Shown here piece after piece: positions 8,539 to 17,014 of a stretch of DNA of 43,309 nt. The number at the start of each line of letters is the position of its first letter. The stretch's first letter is position 1. The notes beneath the pieces are model-generated. The model was not told the DNA's origin. It saw only the letters and a list, made by a program, of their open reading frames with translations, and did not search any database. Origin of the DNA: Lentimicrobiaceae bacterium (GTDB lineage: Bacteria > Bacteroidota > Bacteroidia > Bacteroidales > JAGNHN01). The DNA lies in NCBI GenBank assembly GCA_018001695.1, contig JAGNHN010000030.1, positions 1 through 43,309 on the forward strand, read 5' to 3'. Both the position numbers and the translations under genes were made by a program.

Positions 8539-10077
8539 ATGCATCTCATGATAAAATATACGATATTCTTCAGCGTTCTGATGCTCCTGGCCCTCCCGAT
8601 GCAGGCCCAGCAGGTTAAGGCCCTGCGAACGGACAGCCGGGGGGACATTCCAAGACTCGAATGGTATCTTCCGGGGCATACCGACAGCATGGCCTTCCAG
8701 GTATTCCGTTCTGCAATAGATGTAGAAAGATACAGCAAGGTGAATACCAGTGCACACCTTGGCCGTAAGGCGGACACCTTATACTTTACGGTCCTGGACA
8801 GCACGCTCACGACAGCCGGCATATACCGCTACTATCTTGAAGTATACACAGACGGGGATACCCTCATCAGCGAGATGCTGTTTGCCCATACGAAAGACTT
8901 CGTTCACCCCCCTGAAATCGTCCGGATGACGGCCCATCCTGTCAAAGATCGCAAAGCCATCCTACTGGAATGGGAGTTGCGTGAAGCACGCAGCCTGCAG
9001 GGAATTGCCGTATTCAGGAGCACCTCTTTCGAGGATGGGTATGAGCTGGTAGCCCAACTGCCCGGGGAGGCCCGTGAATACACAGACATGGTGCCCCGTT
9101 CAAATGAGCCATATTTTTATTTTCTGATCCTCAGAGACTTCTTTGGCTACCAGCAGCCTGGGACGCGCATTCATGGCTTCAGTACCTACGCCCGGGAGCC
9201 CCTGCCTCCGGTGAACACCGCAGTCACCAAGACCGGCGAGGGCATGGCATTGAGCTGGCAGGGCATCGACGATGACATCATTGGCTATAATATCTACCGC
9301 AAAGCCGGCAGTCAGGCACGTTTTACAAGAATCGCGACCCAATATCCGGCCACATCCAGCCGGCCACAATATCTGGATACTTTGCCATTATCTGATGAGG
9401 GGAGCGTCGTCTCATATTACTGCACGGCCGTCAGCGATGGCTTCCTGGAGAGCCGGCCCGGAGACACTGTATTCCTCAACCTTATGAACCTCAAGCCCCC
9501 ACTTCCTCCTTCAGAATTAAACATCATCGAAGCGGCATCCGGGTTTCCATTGCTGATCTGGCAACCAGGCCCTACCCCAGTCAATACGGCAGGTTATCAT
9601 GTTTATCGCAGGAATATCCAGGAACCAACAGGTGATCGAGCACCGGAAAAGCGCCTGAATACAAGCCTTCTTCCATCCGATCAAAACCATTTCACAGATT
9701 CGACGCTCACCATTTCCGGCATATATGAGTATGCCATCGAGAGCGTGAATCCCGGTGATGTACCTGCTGAGATGCGAGTCCGTGCCATGTACACGTACAA
9801 GCGGCAGGAATATTCGCTCTTGCTCTCGTTAGCCCGTCAGGCTCAGGGCATTGAACTAAGCTGGGTGGGTCTGCAGGACCCCGCCCTCCTGCGCCTGCAC
9901 TTCTACCGCCAAACTGAGGACGCAACACCTGTGCTGGTCAGGAGTGTTGCCAATCAGGATGGAAATCATACTGACACCCAGGTCAAAAAGGGCATGTCCT
10001 ACACCTATTTTGTGATAGCCGAGTATAATGATGGGACACGAATTCCTGTTAACTCCGGGTCGATTATCAGGTATTAA
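8539..10077 (+). CDS. Secreted protein with five fibronectin-III-like repeats
   Basis: Predicted 512-residue exported protein. The ATG at 8539 (or 8548) opens a signal peptide, MIKYTIFFSVLMLLALPMQA, with cleavage before QQ. In-frame upstream codons overlap the end of the preceding gene and are not needed. The mature protein is five repeats of about 95 residues. Each has the fibronectin-III pattern: Pro-rich lead-in (PP-P-x-N), W in strand B (LEW, LSW, LIW, LSW), Y-x-V/I-Y/F-R in strand C and Y-x-Y/F near the end. There is no catalytic motif and no C-terminal sorting domain. The 13-base spacing after the giant protein suggests one operon, so it is most likely an accessory or partner surface protein. 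Confidence 0.8.
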   Translation: MHLMIKYTIFFSVLMLLALPMQAQQVKALRTDSRGDIPRLEWYLPGHTDSMAFQVFRSAIDVERYSKVNTSAHLGRKADTLYFTVLDSTLTTAGIYRYYLEVYTDGDTLISEMLFAHTKDFVHPPEIVRMTAHPVKDRKAILLEWELREARSLQGIAVFRSTSFEDGYELVAQLPGEAREYTDMVPRSNEPYFYFLILRDFFGYQQPGTRIHGFSTYAREPLPPVNTAVTKTGEGMALSWQGIDDDIIGYNIYRKAGSQARFTRIATQYPATSSRPQYLDTLPLSDEGSVVSYYCTAVSDGFLESRPGDTVFLNLMNLKPPLPPSELNIIEAASGFPLLIWQPGPTPVNTAGYHVYRRNIQEPTGDRAPEKRLNTSLLPSDQNHFTDSTLTISGIYEYAIESVNPGDVPAEMRVRAMYTYKRQEYSLLLSLARQAQGIELSWVGLQDPALLRLHFYRQTEDATPVLVRSVANQDGNHTDTQVKKGMSYTYFVIAEYNDGTRIPVNSGSIIRY

Positions 10078-10142
10078 TCACAAGTTAAATAATAACACCT
10101 GAAATGCAACCTCATCAGTGATACTGTATCCAGTATGGGAAA

Positions 10143-10169
10143 TTTGCGCCCTGGCATTTTGTATTTTTG
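10143..10169 (+). promoter_or_regulatory. Promoter for the lipoate-ligase operon
   Basis: TATTTTTG at 10162-10169 fits the -7 consensus TAnnTTTG and is followed by CA. A TTTG at 10143-10146 is the nearest -33 candidate, but the 15-base spacer is shorter than usual. The predicted start site is about 12-15 bases upstream of the ATG. Confidence 0.45.
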
Positions 10170-10187
10170 CAACCTCAAACCTGAACC

Positions 10188-11168
10188 ATGCTGTGCATTT
10201 ACAACCATAGTACCGATCCATATTTCAACCTGGCAACCGAAGAATATTTATTAAAGAACTTCAGCCAGGACATTTTCATGTTGTGGCGCAACGGTCCTTC
10301 CATTATTGTGGGGAAACACCAAAACACCCTGGCGGAGATCAATTACGACTATGTACGTGAGAAAGGAATCAAGGTGGTCAGGCGGCTGAGCGGCGGCGGA
10401 ACAGTTTTTCACGACCTCGGGAACCTCAATTTTACTTTCATACAAAAGGGGGAGCATCATGAGCTGGTAGATTTCCGCAAGTATACCCAACCAATCCTGG
10501 AGGTGCTGTCGACCATGGGTATCGAAGCCCGGTTTGAGGGCAGGAATGACCTGACCATTGATGGCCGCAAGTTCTCAGGCAATGCCGAGCATGTGCACCG
10601 CGACCGCATCCTGCACCACGGCACCCTGCTGTTTGCATCAGAAATAGCAGATCTGACGGCAGCCCTCAACGTGAGCCCTGCCAAATTCACCGACAAAGCA
10701 GTGAAATCCGTCCGCAGCCGCGTAACCAATATCAGCGAACACCTTCCGGAGCCCATGGATATTGAGACCTTTACACAGCGCATCATGGACCATGTCACGG
10801 CCAGTCGCAGCGACAGCCAGGCCTATGAACTCAGTGAAGCAGACACGCAAGCCATTCAGGCTTTGGTAGAGAAAAGGTATGGCACCTGGGAGTGGAATTT
10901 TGGCTACTCACCCCGTTACAACTTCAACCGTCAGTTCAAATCCAACGGTGGCCATCTCGACATCCATATGGATGTTAATGACGGGATTATCACGGCTTGC
11001 AAAATATATGGCGACTTTTTCCATATGGAAGACATTGATGCGCTGGAGCAGGCTTTGACAGGGACGCCCCATGAATATGATGCCCTGATGAACAAACTGC
11101 AGGACTTCCCTGTTCAGCGCTACATCCAGGGTGTGCAAGCGGAAGAGCTCATCCGGGGAATGTTCTGA
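10188..11168 (+). CDS. lplA: Lipoate-protein ligase A
   Basis: Cytoplasmic enzyme that activates lipoate with ATP and transfers it to the lysine of lipoyl domains (2-oxoacid dehydrogenase E2 subunits, GcvH). The 326-residue protein has the family landmarks: RRLSGGGTVFHD at about residues 65-76 and the catalytic-lysine motif GRKFSGNA with Lys128. After residue 245 there is an accessory domain (YGTWEWNFGYSP...), as in E. coli LplA (about 338 residues). It is the first gene of a close-spaced set; the next start is 23 bases downstream. Lipoylated 2-oxoglutarate dehydrogenase would act on the product proposed for the next two genes, but the link is only positional. Confidence 0.9.
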   Translation: MLCIYNHSTDPYFNLATEEYLLKNFSQDIFMLWRNGPSIIVGKHQNTLAEINYDYVREKGIKVVRRLSGGGTVFHDLGNLNFTFIQKGEHHELVDFRKYTQPILEVLSTMGIEARFEGRNDLTIDGRKFSGNAEHVHRDRILHHGTLLFASEIADLTAALNVSPAKFTDKAVKSVRSRVTNISEHLPEPMDIETFTQRIMDHVTASRSDSQAYELSEADTQAIQALVEKRYGTWEWNFGYSPRYNFNRQFKSNGGHLDIHMDVNDGIITACKIYGDFFHMEDIDALEQALTGTPHEYDALMNKLQDFPVQRYIQGVQAEELIRGMF

Positions 11169-11191
11169 TTCATCCACAAAAGACCAACACC

Positions 11192-11998
11192 ATGACCAAG
11201 GAACAGATTTTCGCTACACTCTGGGAGCAATATACCCAGCAAAACCCTGCCGTTCAGCGCGTTTATGATCTCTTTACCGCCGCCGGCGAAGAAGTCGTCA
11301 ATGACCATATTGCTTTTCGTACCTATGATGACCCCCGTATCAATATCGAAGTGCTCAGCCAGCCTTTTCTGAAGGCAGGTTATGTTGAAAAGGGACAGTA
11401 TCATTTTGAAGAAAAGAAATTGTTTGCCAGGCATTTTGAACATATCACTGATCCGAAAGCGCCGCGGGTTTTCATCAGCGAGCTGCTGACAGTCCACTTC
11501 AGCCCTTTCCTCCAGGAGACCGTTAAAGCCTGCGTGGATGCCATTCCGCAGGATGTCCTGGCCTCACCAACCCTCGTCTTTGAAGGCCTGGTCTGGGGTA
11601 CCCCCTCGTTTGAGGTATACGAAACCCTCCGGAACGAATCAGAATACGCCGCCTGGCTCTATGCCAACGGATTCCGTGCCAACCACTTTACGGTTAGTGT
11701 CAACTACCTTAAAGAGCTCAATTCATTGGAGAAAGTGAACCAATTCCTGAAAGACAACGGGTTCAGGATGAATGATGCCGGTGGAGAGATCAAAGGAACA
11801 CCATCGGAGTTGCTGGAACAGAGCAGCATCAAATCGGAGATGATACAGCTTGCTTTTAGCGAAGGCATACGTGAAATCCCCGGCTGTTATTATGAGTTTG
11901 CCCGTCGCTACCCTGATGCAGACGGGACACTCTATTCCGGTTTTATTGCCAAATCGGCAGACAAGATTTTTGAAAGTACCAATTTTTATCAAAAGTAA
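11192..11998 (+). CDS. DUF1338 protein, putative 2-oxoadipate dioxygenase/decarboxylase
   Basis: The 268-residue protein belongs to the DUF1338 family. Its characterised bacterial member (HglS of Pseudomonas putida, also called YdcJ-type) is an Fe(II) enzyme that turns 2-oxoadipate into 2-hydroxyglutarate and CO2 during lysine breakdown. Visible candidate metal-ligand segments are NDHIAFRTY near residue 38, VFISEL near residue 93, and GFRANHFTVSVNYL near residue 157. The protein is shorter than the characterised Proteobacterial enzymes (over 400 residues), so the substrate is not certain. It lies between lipoate ligase and a FAD/Fe-S dehydrogenase of the YdiJ type, which supports the 2-hydroxyglutarate connection. 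Confidence 0.75.
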   Translation: MTKEQIFATLWEQYTQQNPAVQRVYDLFTAAGEEVVNDHIAFRTYDDPRINIEVLSQPFLKAGYVEKGQYHFEEKKLFARHFEHITDPKAPRVFISELLTVHFSPFLQETVKACVDAIPQDVLASPTLVFEGLVWGTPSFEVYETLRNESEYAAWLYANGFRANHFTVSVNYLKELNSLEKVNQFLKDNGFRMNDAGGEIKGTPSELLEQSSIKSEMIQLAFSEGIREIPGCYYEFARRYPDADGTLYSGFIAKSADKIFESTNFYQK

Positions 11999-12031
11999 GG
12001 CAGGTAAGCGATAAGGTGGTAATTTCGACGT

Positions 12032-14992
12032 ATGGTCGAAACGATTACCAACACAGGGGTAGCGGTTGATACCGGCACCCTGATATCCAGCTTACAAGGC
12101 TTTAAGGGCGACATCTTTACGCACAAGGCATACCGACTGATGTATGCCACAGATGCCTCTGTCTATCGCGAACTCCCACTTGCCGTGACCCGGCCCAGGG
12201 ATGTGGAAGACCTGAGGTTGCTCATTGCTGCCGCCAAAAAGCATAAGGTATCCCTCATACCACGTGCTGCGGGGACATCGCTGGCCGGGCAGGTTGTCGG
12301 TGGGGGCATCATTGTCGATGTCTCCCGTTATATGACGCGCATCCTGGAAATCAACACAGCAGAGAAATGGGTGAAGGTAGAGCCCGGCGTGATCCTGGAT
12401 GAGCTTAACAAGCTCCTGGAACCTGCAGGGCTGTTTTTTGGACCGGAGACCTCCACCTCCAACAGGTGCATGATTGGGGGCATGGTGGGCAACAACAGCT
12501 GCGGTGCGCATTCGCTGGTTTACGGCTCTACCCGCGATCACACCCTGGAGGTGGAGATGATGCTCAGTGATGGCAGCATCGCAACATTTGGCGCGCTATC
12601 AGATCATGAACTGGAGGAAAAGTACGGGCTTGAAAATACAGAAGGCAGGATTTACCGGAAGTTGCGGGATATACTCTCTAATCCTCATAATCAGAAGGTT
12701 ATCCGCGATGAATACCCAGATCCGGCCATCCACCGCCGCAATACCGGTTATGCCCTGGATCTGCTGCTCATGCAGCACCCCTTCACACCTGGCGGGCCCT
12801 TATTCAATCTTTCCCAGCTTATCGCCGGTTCAGAAGGCACGCTTGGGTTCATCGTCTCCGTCAAGCTGAACCTGGTTCCTTTGCCCCCGAAGGAAACCGC
12901 CCTGGTATGTGTTCATTTTGACACCCTGGAAGGCGTTTTTCAGGGTAACCTCGTCGCGCTGACACACAAACCGGTCGCTATCGAGCTCATGGACAAAGCT
13001 GTGCTCGACCTGACGAAGGAAAACATCGAACAGCGCAAGAACCGCTTCTTTGTGGAGGGCGATCCGGCTGCCATCCTGATCGTTGAATTTGCCGCGGATA
13101 GCCAGGAGGAGATTATGCTGTCGGCGCAGGCCATGGAGAAAGAAATGCGGGCCAAAGGCCTGGGTTATCATTTCCCGGTATTGAGGGGCGCTGACATCAA
13201 AAAAGTCTGGGCACTCAGGAAAGCAGGGCTGGGATTGCTCTCCAATGCCCCCGGTGATGCAAAACCGGTGGCAGTCATTGAAGATACAGCGGTATCCCCG
13301 GCGCAGCTACCGGCTTATATGGCAGAATTCAAGGACCTGCTCGACAAATATGGCTTATCCTGTGTCTATTATGCCCATATAGCAACCGGAGAATTGCATC
13401 TTAGGCCGGTCCTCGATCTGAAGAAGAAAGAAGACGTGGAGATGTTCCACACCATCGCGCTGGAGACGGCCCGACTTGTCAAGAAATACAAAGGCTCATT
13501 GAGCGGTGAACATGGGGATGGGCGTCTGCGGGGCCAGTTCATCCCGCTCATGTTGGGAGAGCATGTTTATGGGTTGCTTAAGGAGGTCAAACACAGCTGG
13601 GACCCGGACCAGATCTTCAATCCCGGTAAGATCACGGATACCCCGGCCATGAATACAAGCCTGCGGTATGAGCCAGGCCAGCCAACCAGGGATATTCAGA
13701 CCATTTTTGATTTCAGTTCCACCGGCGGGTTGTTGCGCGCTGTTGAGAAATGCAATGGATCGGGAGATTGCCGTAAACCGGCCACCCTGGGGGGAACGAT
13801 GTGTCCGAGCTATATGGCTGCCGGGGATGAGCATACGACAACTCGCGCCCGGGCCAATATTCTCAGGGAATACCTTACACACTCACCAAAAACCAATCCC
13901 TTTGACCATCAGGAACTCTATGATGTGCTGGACCTTTGCCTGTCCTGCAAAGGATGCAAGGCAGAATGTCCTTCCAATGTTGATATCACCAAATTCAAGG
14001 CTGAGTTCTTGCAGCATTGGTATGACAAGCATGGCGTTCCGCTCCGGGCCCTGGCCATCGCCAACATCACCCGGCTGAACAAATTAGGGTCCATATGGCC
14101 CAAAGCCTATAACTTCTTCACCCAGCAGGCCATCGTGGCGGGCTGGATGAAACGCCTGCTGGGATTTGCCCCGGAGCGTAGCCTGCCGGCATTGAGTGAC
14201 CTGCCTTTTACACGTTGGTTGTCAGCTCACAACAAAGCAGTTCGCGAAAGCGATTTCCCACATGGCAAAGTATGGATCTTTGCCGATGAGTTCACGGAAT
14301 ACAATGACACAGCGGTCGGCATCAAAGCCGTATTATTGTTGAACCGTCTGGGTTATTATGTAGCAATCCCGGATCACGTCGAAAGCGGACGCACCTTTTT
14401 ATCCAAGGGTTTGCTTCGCAGCGCAAGAAATCTTGCCAAAGAAAACGTACTGAGGCTGAGTCCTGTTATTACTGAAGATCAGCCGCTTATCGGCATTGAG
14501 CCGAGCGCCATCCTCTGCTTTCGCGACGAATATCCTGAGCTACTGCCTGCAGGGCTGAAGGAAAAGGCCCGAACCCTGGCACCCCATTGCCTGATGATGG
14601 ATGAGTTTATCATGAGAGAGCATAAGGCTGGCAGGATCACAGCAGGAAATTTTACGAAGGAAACGCGAAAAGTTATGCTGCATGGGCACTGCCACCAGAA
14701 AGCGCTGGCGAGTACGGGGCCCACGAAGGAGATGCTCAGTATCCCGGAGGGATTTAAGGTAAAGGAAATCCCCAGCGGTTGTTGCGGCATGGCCGGTTCG
14801 TTTGGGTATGAGAAAGAACATTATGAACTCAGTATGATGGTCGGCGAACTTGTATTGTTTCCGGCTGTCCGTCAGGCAGATAAGGAGATATTGATCGCGG
14901 CACCAGGGACCAGCTGCCGGCATCAGATCAAGGATGGAACCGGGAAAGAAGCCCTGCATCCCATCGAAATTCTTTACCACGCTTTGGCCTGA
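12032..14992 (+). CDS. FAD- and [4Fe-4S]-containing dehydrogenase, YdiJ-like
   Basis: A 986-residue fusion. Residues about 45-270 form a PCMH-type FAD domain (RAAGTSLAGQ, GGMVGNNSCGAHS). Residues about 270-545 form the FAD-oxidase C-terminal domain, with SGEHGDG and ending in FNPGKI. Then come a GSGDCR motif near 575, the [4Fe-4S] motif CLSCKGCKAECP near 636, and CCG-type segments HGHCHQKA near 885 and GCCGMAGSFGYE near 916. This is the layout of E. coli YdiJ and P. putida PP_4493, reported D-2-hydroxyglutarate dehydrogenases. D-lactate and glycolate dehydrogenases have related parts. It most likely oxidises a D-2-hydroxyacid at the membrane-facing cytoplasm. The DUF1338 gene 33 bases upstream makes 2-hydroxyglutarate the best substrate guess. 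Confidence 0.85.
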   Translation: MVETITNTGVAVDTGTLISSLQGFKGDIFTHKAYRLMYATDASVYRELPLAVTRPRDVEDLRLLIAAAKKHKVSLIPRAAGTSLAGQVVGGGIIVDVSRYMTRILEINTAEKWVKVEPGVILDELNKLLEPAGLFFGPETSTSNRCMIGGMVGNNSCGAHSLVYGSTRDHTLEVEMMLSDGSIATFGALSDHELEEKYGLENTEGRIYRKLRDILSNPHNQKVIRDEYPDPAIHRRNTGYALDLLLMQHPFTPGGPLFNLSQLIAGSEGTLGFIVSVKLNLVPLPPKETALVCVHFDTLEGVFQGNLVALTHKPVAIELMDKAVLDLTKENIEQRKNRFFVEGDPAAILIVEFAADSQEEIMLSAQAMEKEMRAKGLGYHFPVLRGADIKKVWALRKAGLGLLSNAPGDAKPVAVIEDTAVSPAQLPAYMAEFKDLLDKYGLSCVYYAHIATGELHLRPVLDLKKKEDVEMFHTIALETARLVKKYKGSLSGEHGDGRLRGQFIPLMLGEHVYGLLKEVKHSWDPDQIFNPGKITDTPAMNTSLRYEPGQPTRDIQTIFDFSSTGGLLRAVEKCNGSGDCRKPATLGGTMCPSYMAAGDEHTTTRARANILREYLTHSPKTNPFDHQELYDVLDLCLSCKGCKAECPSNVDITKFKAEFLQHWYDKHGVPLRALAIANITRLNKLGSIWPKAYNFFTQQAIVAGWMKRLLGFAPERSLPALSDLPFTRWLSAHNKAVRESDFPHGKVWIFADEFTEYNDTAVGIKAVLLLNRLGYYVAIPDHVESGRTFLSKGLLRSARNLAKENVLRLSPVITEDQPLIGIEPSAILCFRDEYPELLPAGLKEKARTLAPHCLMMDEFIMREHKAGRITAGNFTKETRKVMLHGHCHQKALASTGPTKEMLSIPEGFKVKEIPSGCCGMAGSFGYEKEHYELSMMVGELVLFPAVRQADKEILIAAPGTSCRHQIKDGTGKEALHPIEILYHALA

Positions 14993-14994
14993 AA

Positions 14995-15025
14995 TTTGCA
15001 TATGAAGGAGTAAAATGTATCTTTG
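14995..15025 (+). promoter_or_regulatory. Promoter of the 15054 lipoprotein gene
   Basis: TTTG at 14995-14998, a 19-base spacer and TATCTTTG at 15018-15025 match the full Bacteroidota consensus TTTG-N19-TAnnTTTG. The -33 element overlaps the end of the preceding gene. Leader length to the ATG is about 22 bases. Confidence 0.75.
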
Positions 15026-15053
15026 TTTAACCTATCAAAGCCTGTAGTAGTTT

Positions 15054-16100
15054 ATGCGTTCCAATATCCTACGTTCTCTCCTTTGGCTCCTGTTGCTGCC
15101 ATTGGTATTATCATCCTGTAAAACATCGAGCATTGCCATGCGTGCCCTTGAGCCGGCTGAGATTGATATTCCGAGGCACATTCAGAAGATCGGCGTTGCC
15201 AACCGTTCCCTCCCACCCAAGGATATCAACCTGCTGAATATTCTGGAAGGTTTTGTCACAGGAGAATCCATCCTGGGTGACCGGGAAGCCTCCACGCGAA
15301 CTGTGGAGGGACTCGCCACCCGCCTGAATAACTCACCCCGTTTCACGGCTGTGGTGCTTTACGGCCTTGACCTCCGTGGAACAGGGACCAAGAAGTTTCC
15401 TGAACCCCTGAACTGGGGAGAAGTGGACCGGCTGTGCCAGCAGTATGACGTTGATGCACTTGCCCTATTGGAAACCTTTGATTCAGATCTCTTTCTGGAC
15501 AAAAAGACACGGCAGGTGAAGCGTACGAGGGAGGGCAAGGAATATGAAGTAACTGAACACCTCGCCCGCCTGAATATCCGCGTAAACAGTGGATGGAGGA
15601 TTTACGATGCCAAAGAGAAGCGGATTGTGGACGCCAATGTCTATACCGATGAAAAAGGCTGGGAAGGCAGGGGCGATAACCCCGACCAGGCCCTGAGCGG
15701 ACTCCCTGACAAACGCAGGGCTATCAACGATGCGGCCCTTTTCTCAGGAGAAAGGTACGGGGTGCGCATCTCACCTACCTGGGTCAATATCACAAGACAA
15801 TACTATTCCAGGGGCCATGACGATCTGAAGAAAGCAAAGGTGTATGTCAAGCGCCGGAATTATGACCCTGCCATGGACATCTGGAAACGCCTCGCTTTAC
15901 ATGCAGACCCCAAAATTGCAGGTATGGCGGCTTTTAACATGGCTGTTATCTGCGAAGTACAGGGCGAGTATGATCTCGCGCTCAGCTGGGCCAATAAGTC
16001 CCTGAGAGAATTCAACAACAAAAAAGCATCCGGCTACATCCAGACCCTGAACGCCCGCAAAGCAAGGCAGGCCAGGCTGGACAGGCAAATGGGCCAATAA
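15054..16100 (+). CDS. DUF6340-like lipoprotein with C-terminal TPR-like segment
   Basis: The 348-residue protein has a lipoprotein signal peptide (hydrophobic LLWLLLLPLVL, lipobox LSSC, Cys21), so it should be lipid-anchored in the cell envelope. The N-terminal two thirds resemble the DUF6340 family of Bacteroidota, with I-x-K-I-G-V-A-N-R-S and a conserved VDALALLETFDSD region. The last 90 residues contain two helix-turn-helix units of tetratricopeptide type (A-x-x-I-W-K-R-L...A-A-F-N-M-A-V-I-C-E...G-E-Y-D-L-A-L-S-W-A). Function is not known. It has its own promoter and is followed after 27 bases by a small membrane-anchored SRPBCC protein. Confidence 0.75.
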   Translation: MRSNILRSLLWLLLLPLVLSSCKTSSIAMRALEPAEIDIPRHIQKIGVANRSLPPKDINLLNILEGFVTGESILGDREASTRTVEGLATRLNNSPRFTAVVLYGLDLRGTGTKKFPEPLNWGEVDRLCQQYDVDALALLETFDSDLFLDKKTRQVKRTREGKEYEVTEHLARLNIRVNSGWRIYDAKEKRIVDANVYTDEKGWEGRGDNPDQALSGLPDKRRAINDAALFSGERYGVRISPTWVNITRQYYSRGHDDLKKAKVYVKRRNYDPAMDIWKRLALHADPKIAGMAAFNMAVICEVQGEYDLALSWANKSLREFNNKKASGYIQTLNARKARQARLDRQMGQ

Positions 16101-16127
16101 ACAGAGGTACAACCAATACCCAAAGCG

Positions 16128-16649
16128 ATGAGAATATTACTCAGCATCCTGGCCGTTCTGGCGTTTCTTTTCCTGATCTATCTGGCCATCGGATTCTTCT
16201 CCAAGCCAGGCTTCAGCGGGCAATATTCAGATACGCTAAAAGCATCCCCTGACGAGATTTTTCGCATTCTGAATGACGTTGAGAGTCTTCCCAAGCGCAG
16301 AAAGGAAGTGGACCGTGTTGAAATGCTGGATCCAACGGAACAGGGGTTGAGACGATGGAAGGAAATAACCGATATGGGAGGGTATGCCCTGTTTGAGGTT
16401 CAGGAGGAAAAGAAAGACAGTTTGCTCGTAGTCAGAATGCTGGAGAGCTCCTTCGGCATCTCAGGCACCTGGCGGTATGAACTGAAACGCAGCGGGAATG
16501 GCACACTCGTCCAGATCAGCGAGGAAAGTCATTGTGACCGGCTGCTTGTCAGAAGCATCCTAGTCCTTGCGGGCCGTAATGCCACCCTCAAACAGGAAGT
16601 GCGTAACCTTAAGAAGGTTCTGAAAAAGAAGGCGAAGTCCGCATCCTGA
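16128..16649 (+). CDS. SRPBCC-fold protein with N-terminal membrane anchor
   Basis: The 173-residue protein starts with one membrane segment (residues 3-24, ILLSILAVLAFLFLIYLAIG). A START/SRPBCC-like ligand-binding fold follows: ASPDEIFRILNDVESLP (helix typical of the N-terminal part), RWKEITD, WRYELKRSGNGTLVQISEES and a long C-terminal Lys-rich helix. Such domains bind hydrophobic ligands, but no specific ligand can be inferred. It ends 5 bases from the end of the convergent ferredoxin gene. Confidence 0.7.
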   Translation: MRILLSILAVLAFLFLIYLAIGFFSKPGFSGQYSDTLKASPDEIFRILNDVESLPKRRKEVDRVEMLDPTEQGLRRWKEITDMGGYALFEVQEEKKDSLLVVRMLESSFGISGTWRYELKRSGNGTLVQISEESHCDRLLVRSILVLAGRNATLKQEVRNLKKVLKKKAKSAS

Positions 16650-16654
16650 GTTGG

Positions 16655-17014
16655 TCACACATCTCTTACCTGCCGGATGGCGTTCTGCGGACAATGATCT
16701 ATACAGATCAGGCAAGCCAGGCATTGTTGCGGGTCAATCCACGCCTTGCCTTCACGGAAATGGATGGCATCAACGGGACAATAATCAAAACATACACCAC
16801 AGGCAATGCAGGCGGCCTGCACAACGGCAGGCTGCTCAGTATTGACATCCCCGGAATCCATGGCTGAGGACTGCTCAGGCACAAGGCGTTCCATCGCATG
16901 CCCACATTTCTCACAGGTTTCCCGGAAGCAAGGAAAACCTTTACGGTGTCGTGATTCCCAACCACAGGACGGACACTTACAAAACTGCCGGTCAAACACA
17001 GGCTGCGCGTTCAT
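16655..17014 (-). CDS. Small zinc-ribbon / 2[4Fe-4S] ferredoxin-like protein
   Basis: The 119-residue protein has two parts. Residues about 12-42 carry two CxxC-like knuckles (CKCPSC and CEKCG), likely a zinc ribbon. Residues about 69-115 carry two complete ferredoxin motifs, CIACGVCFDYCP and CLACLICIDHCP, each CxxCxxCxxxCP, for two [4Fe-4S] clusters. A linker of about 25 residues separates them. The start overlaps the RNase Z stop codon (ATGA), and a strong GGAGG lies about 8 bases ahead, unusual in this window. That makes translational coupling likely. The redox partner is unknown. Confidence 0.8.
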   Translation of the reverse strand: MNAQPVFDRQFCKCPSCGWESRHRKGFPCFRETCEKCGHAMERLVPEQSSAMDSGDVNTEQPAVVQAACIACGVCFDYCPVDAIHFREGKAWIDPQQCLACLICIDHCPQNAIRQVRDV

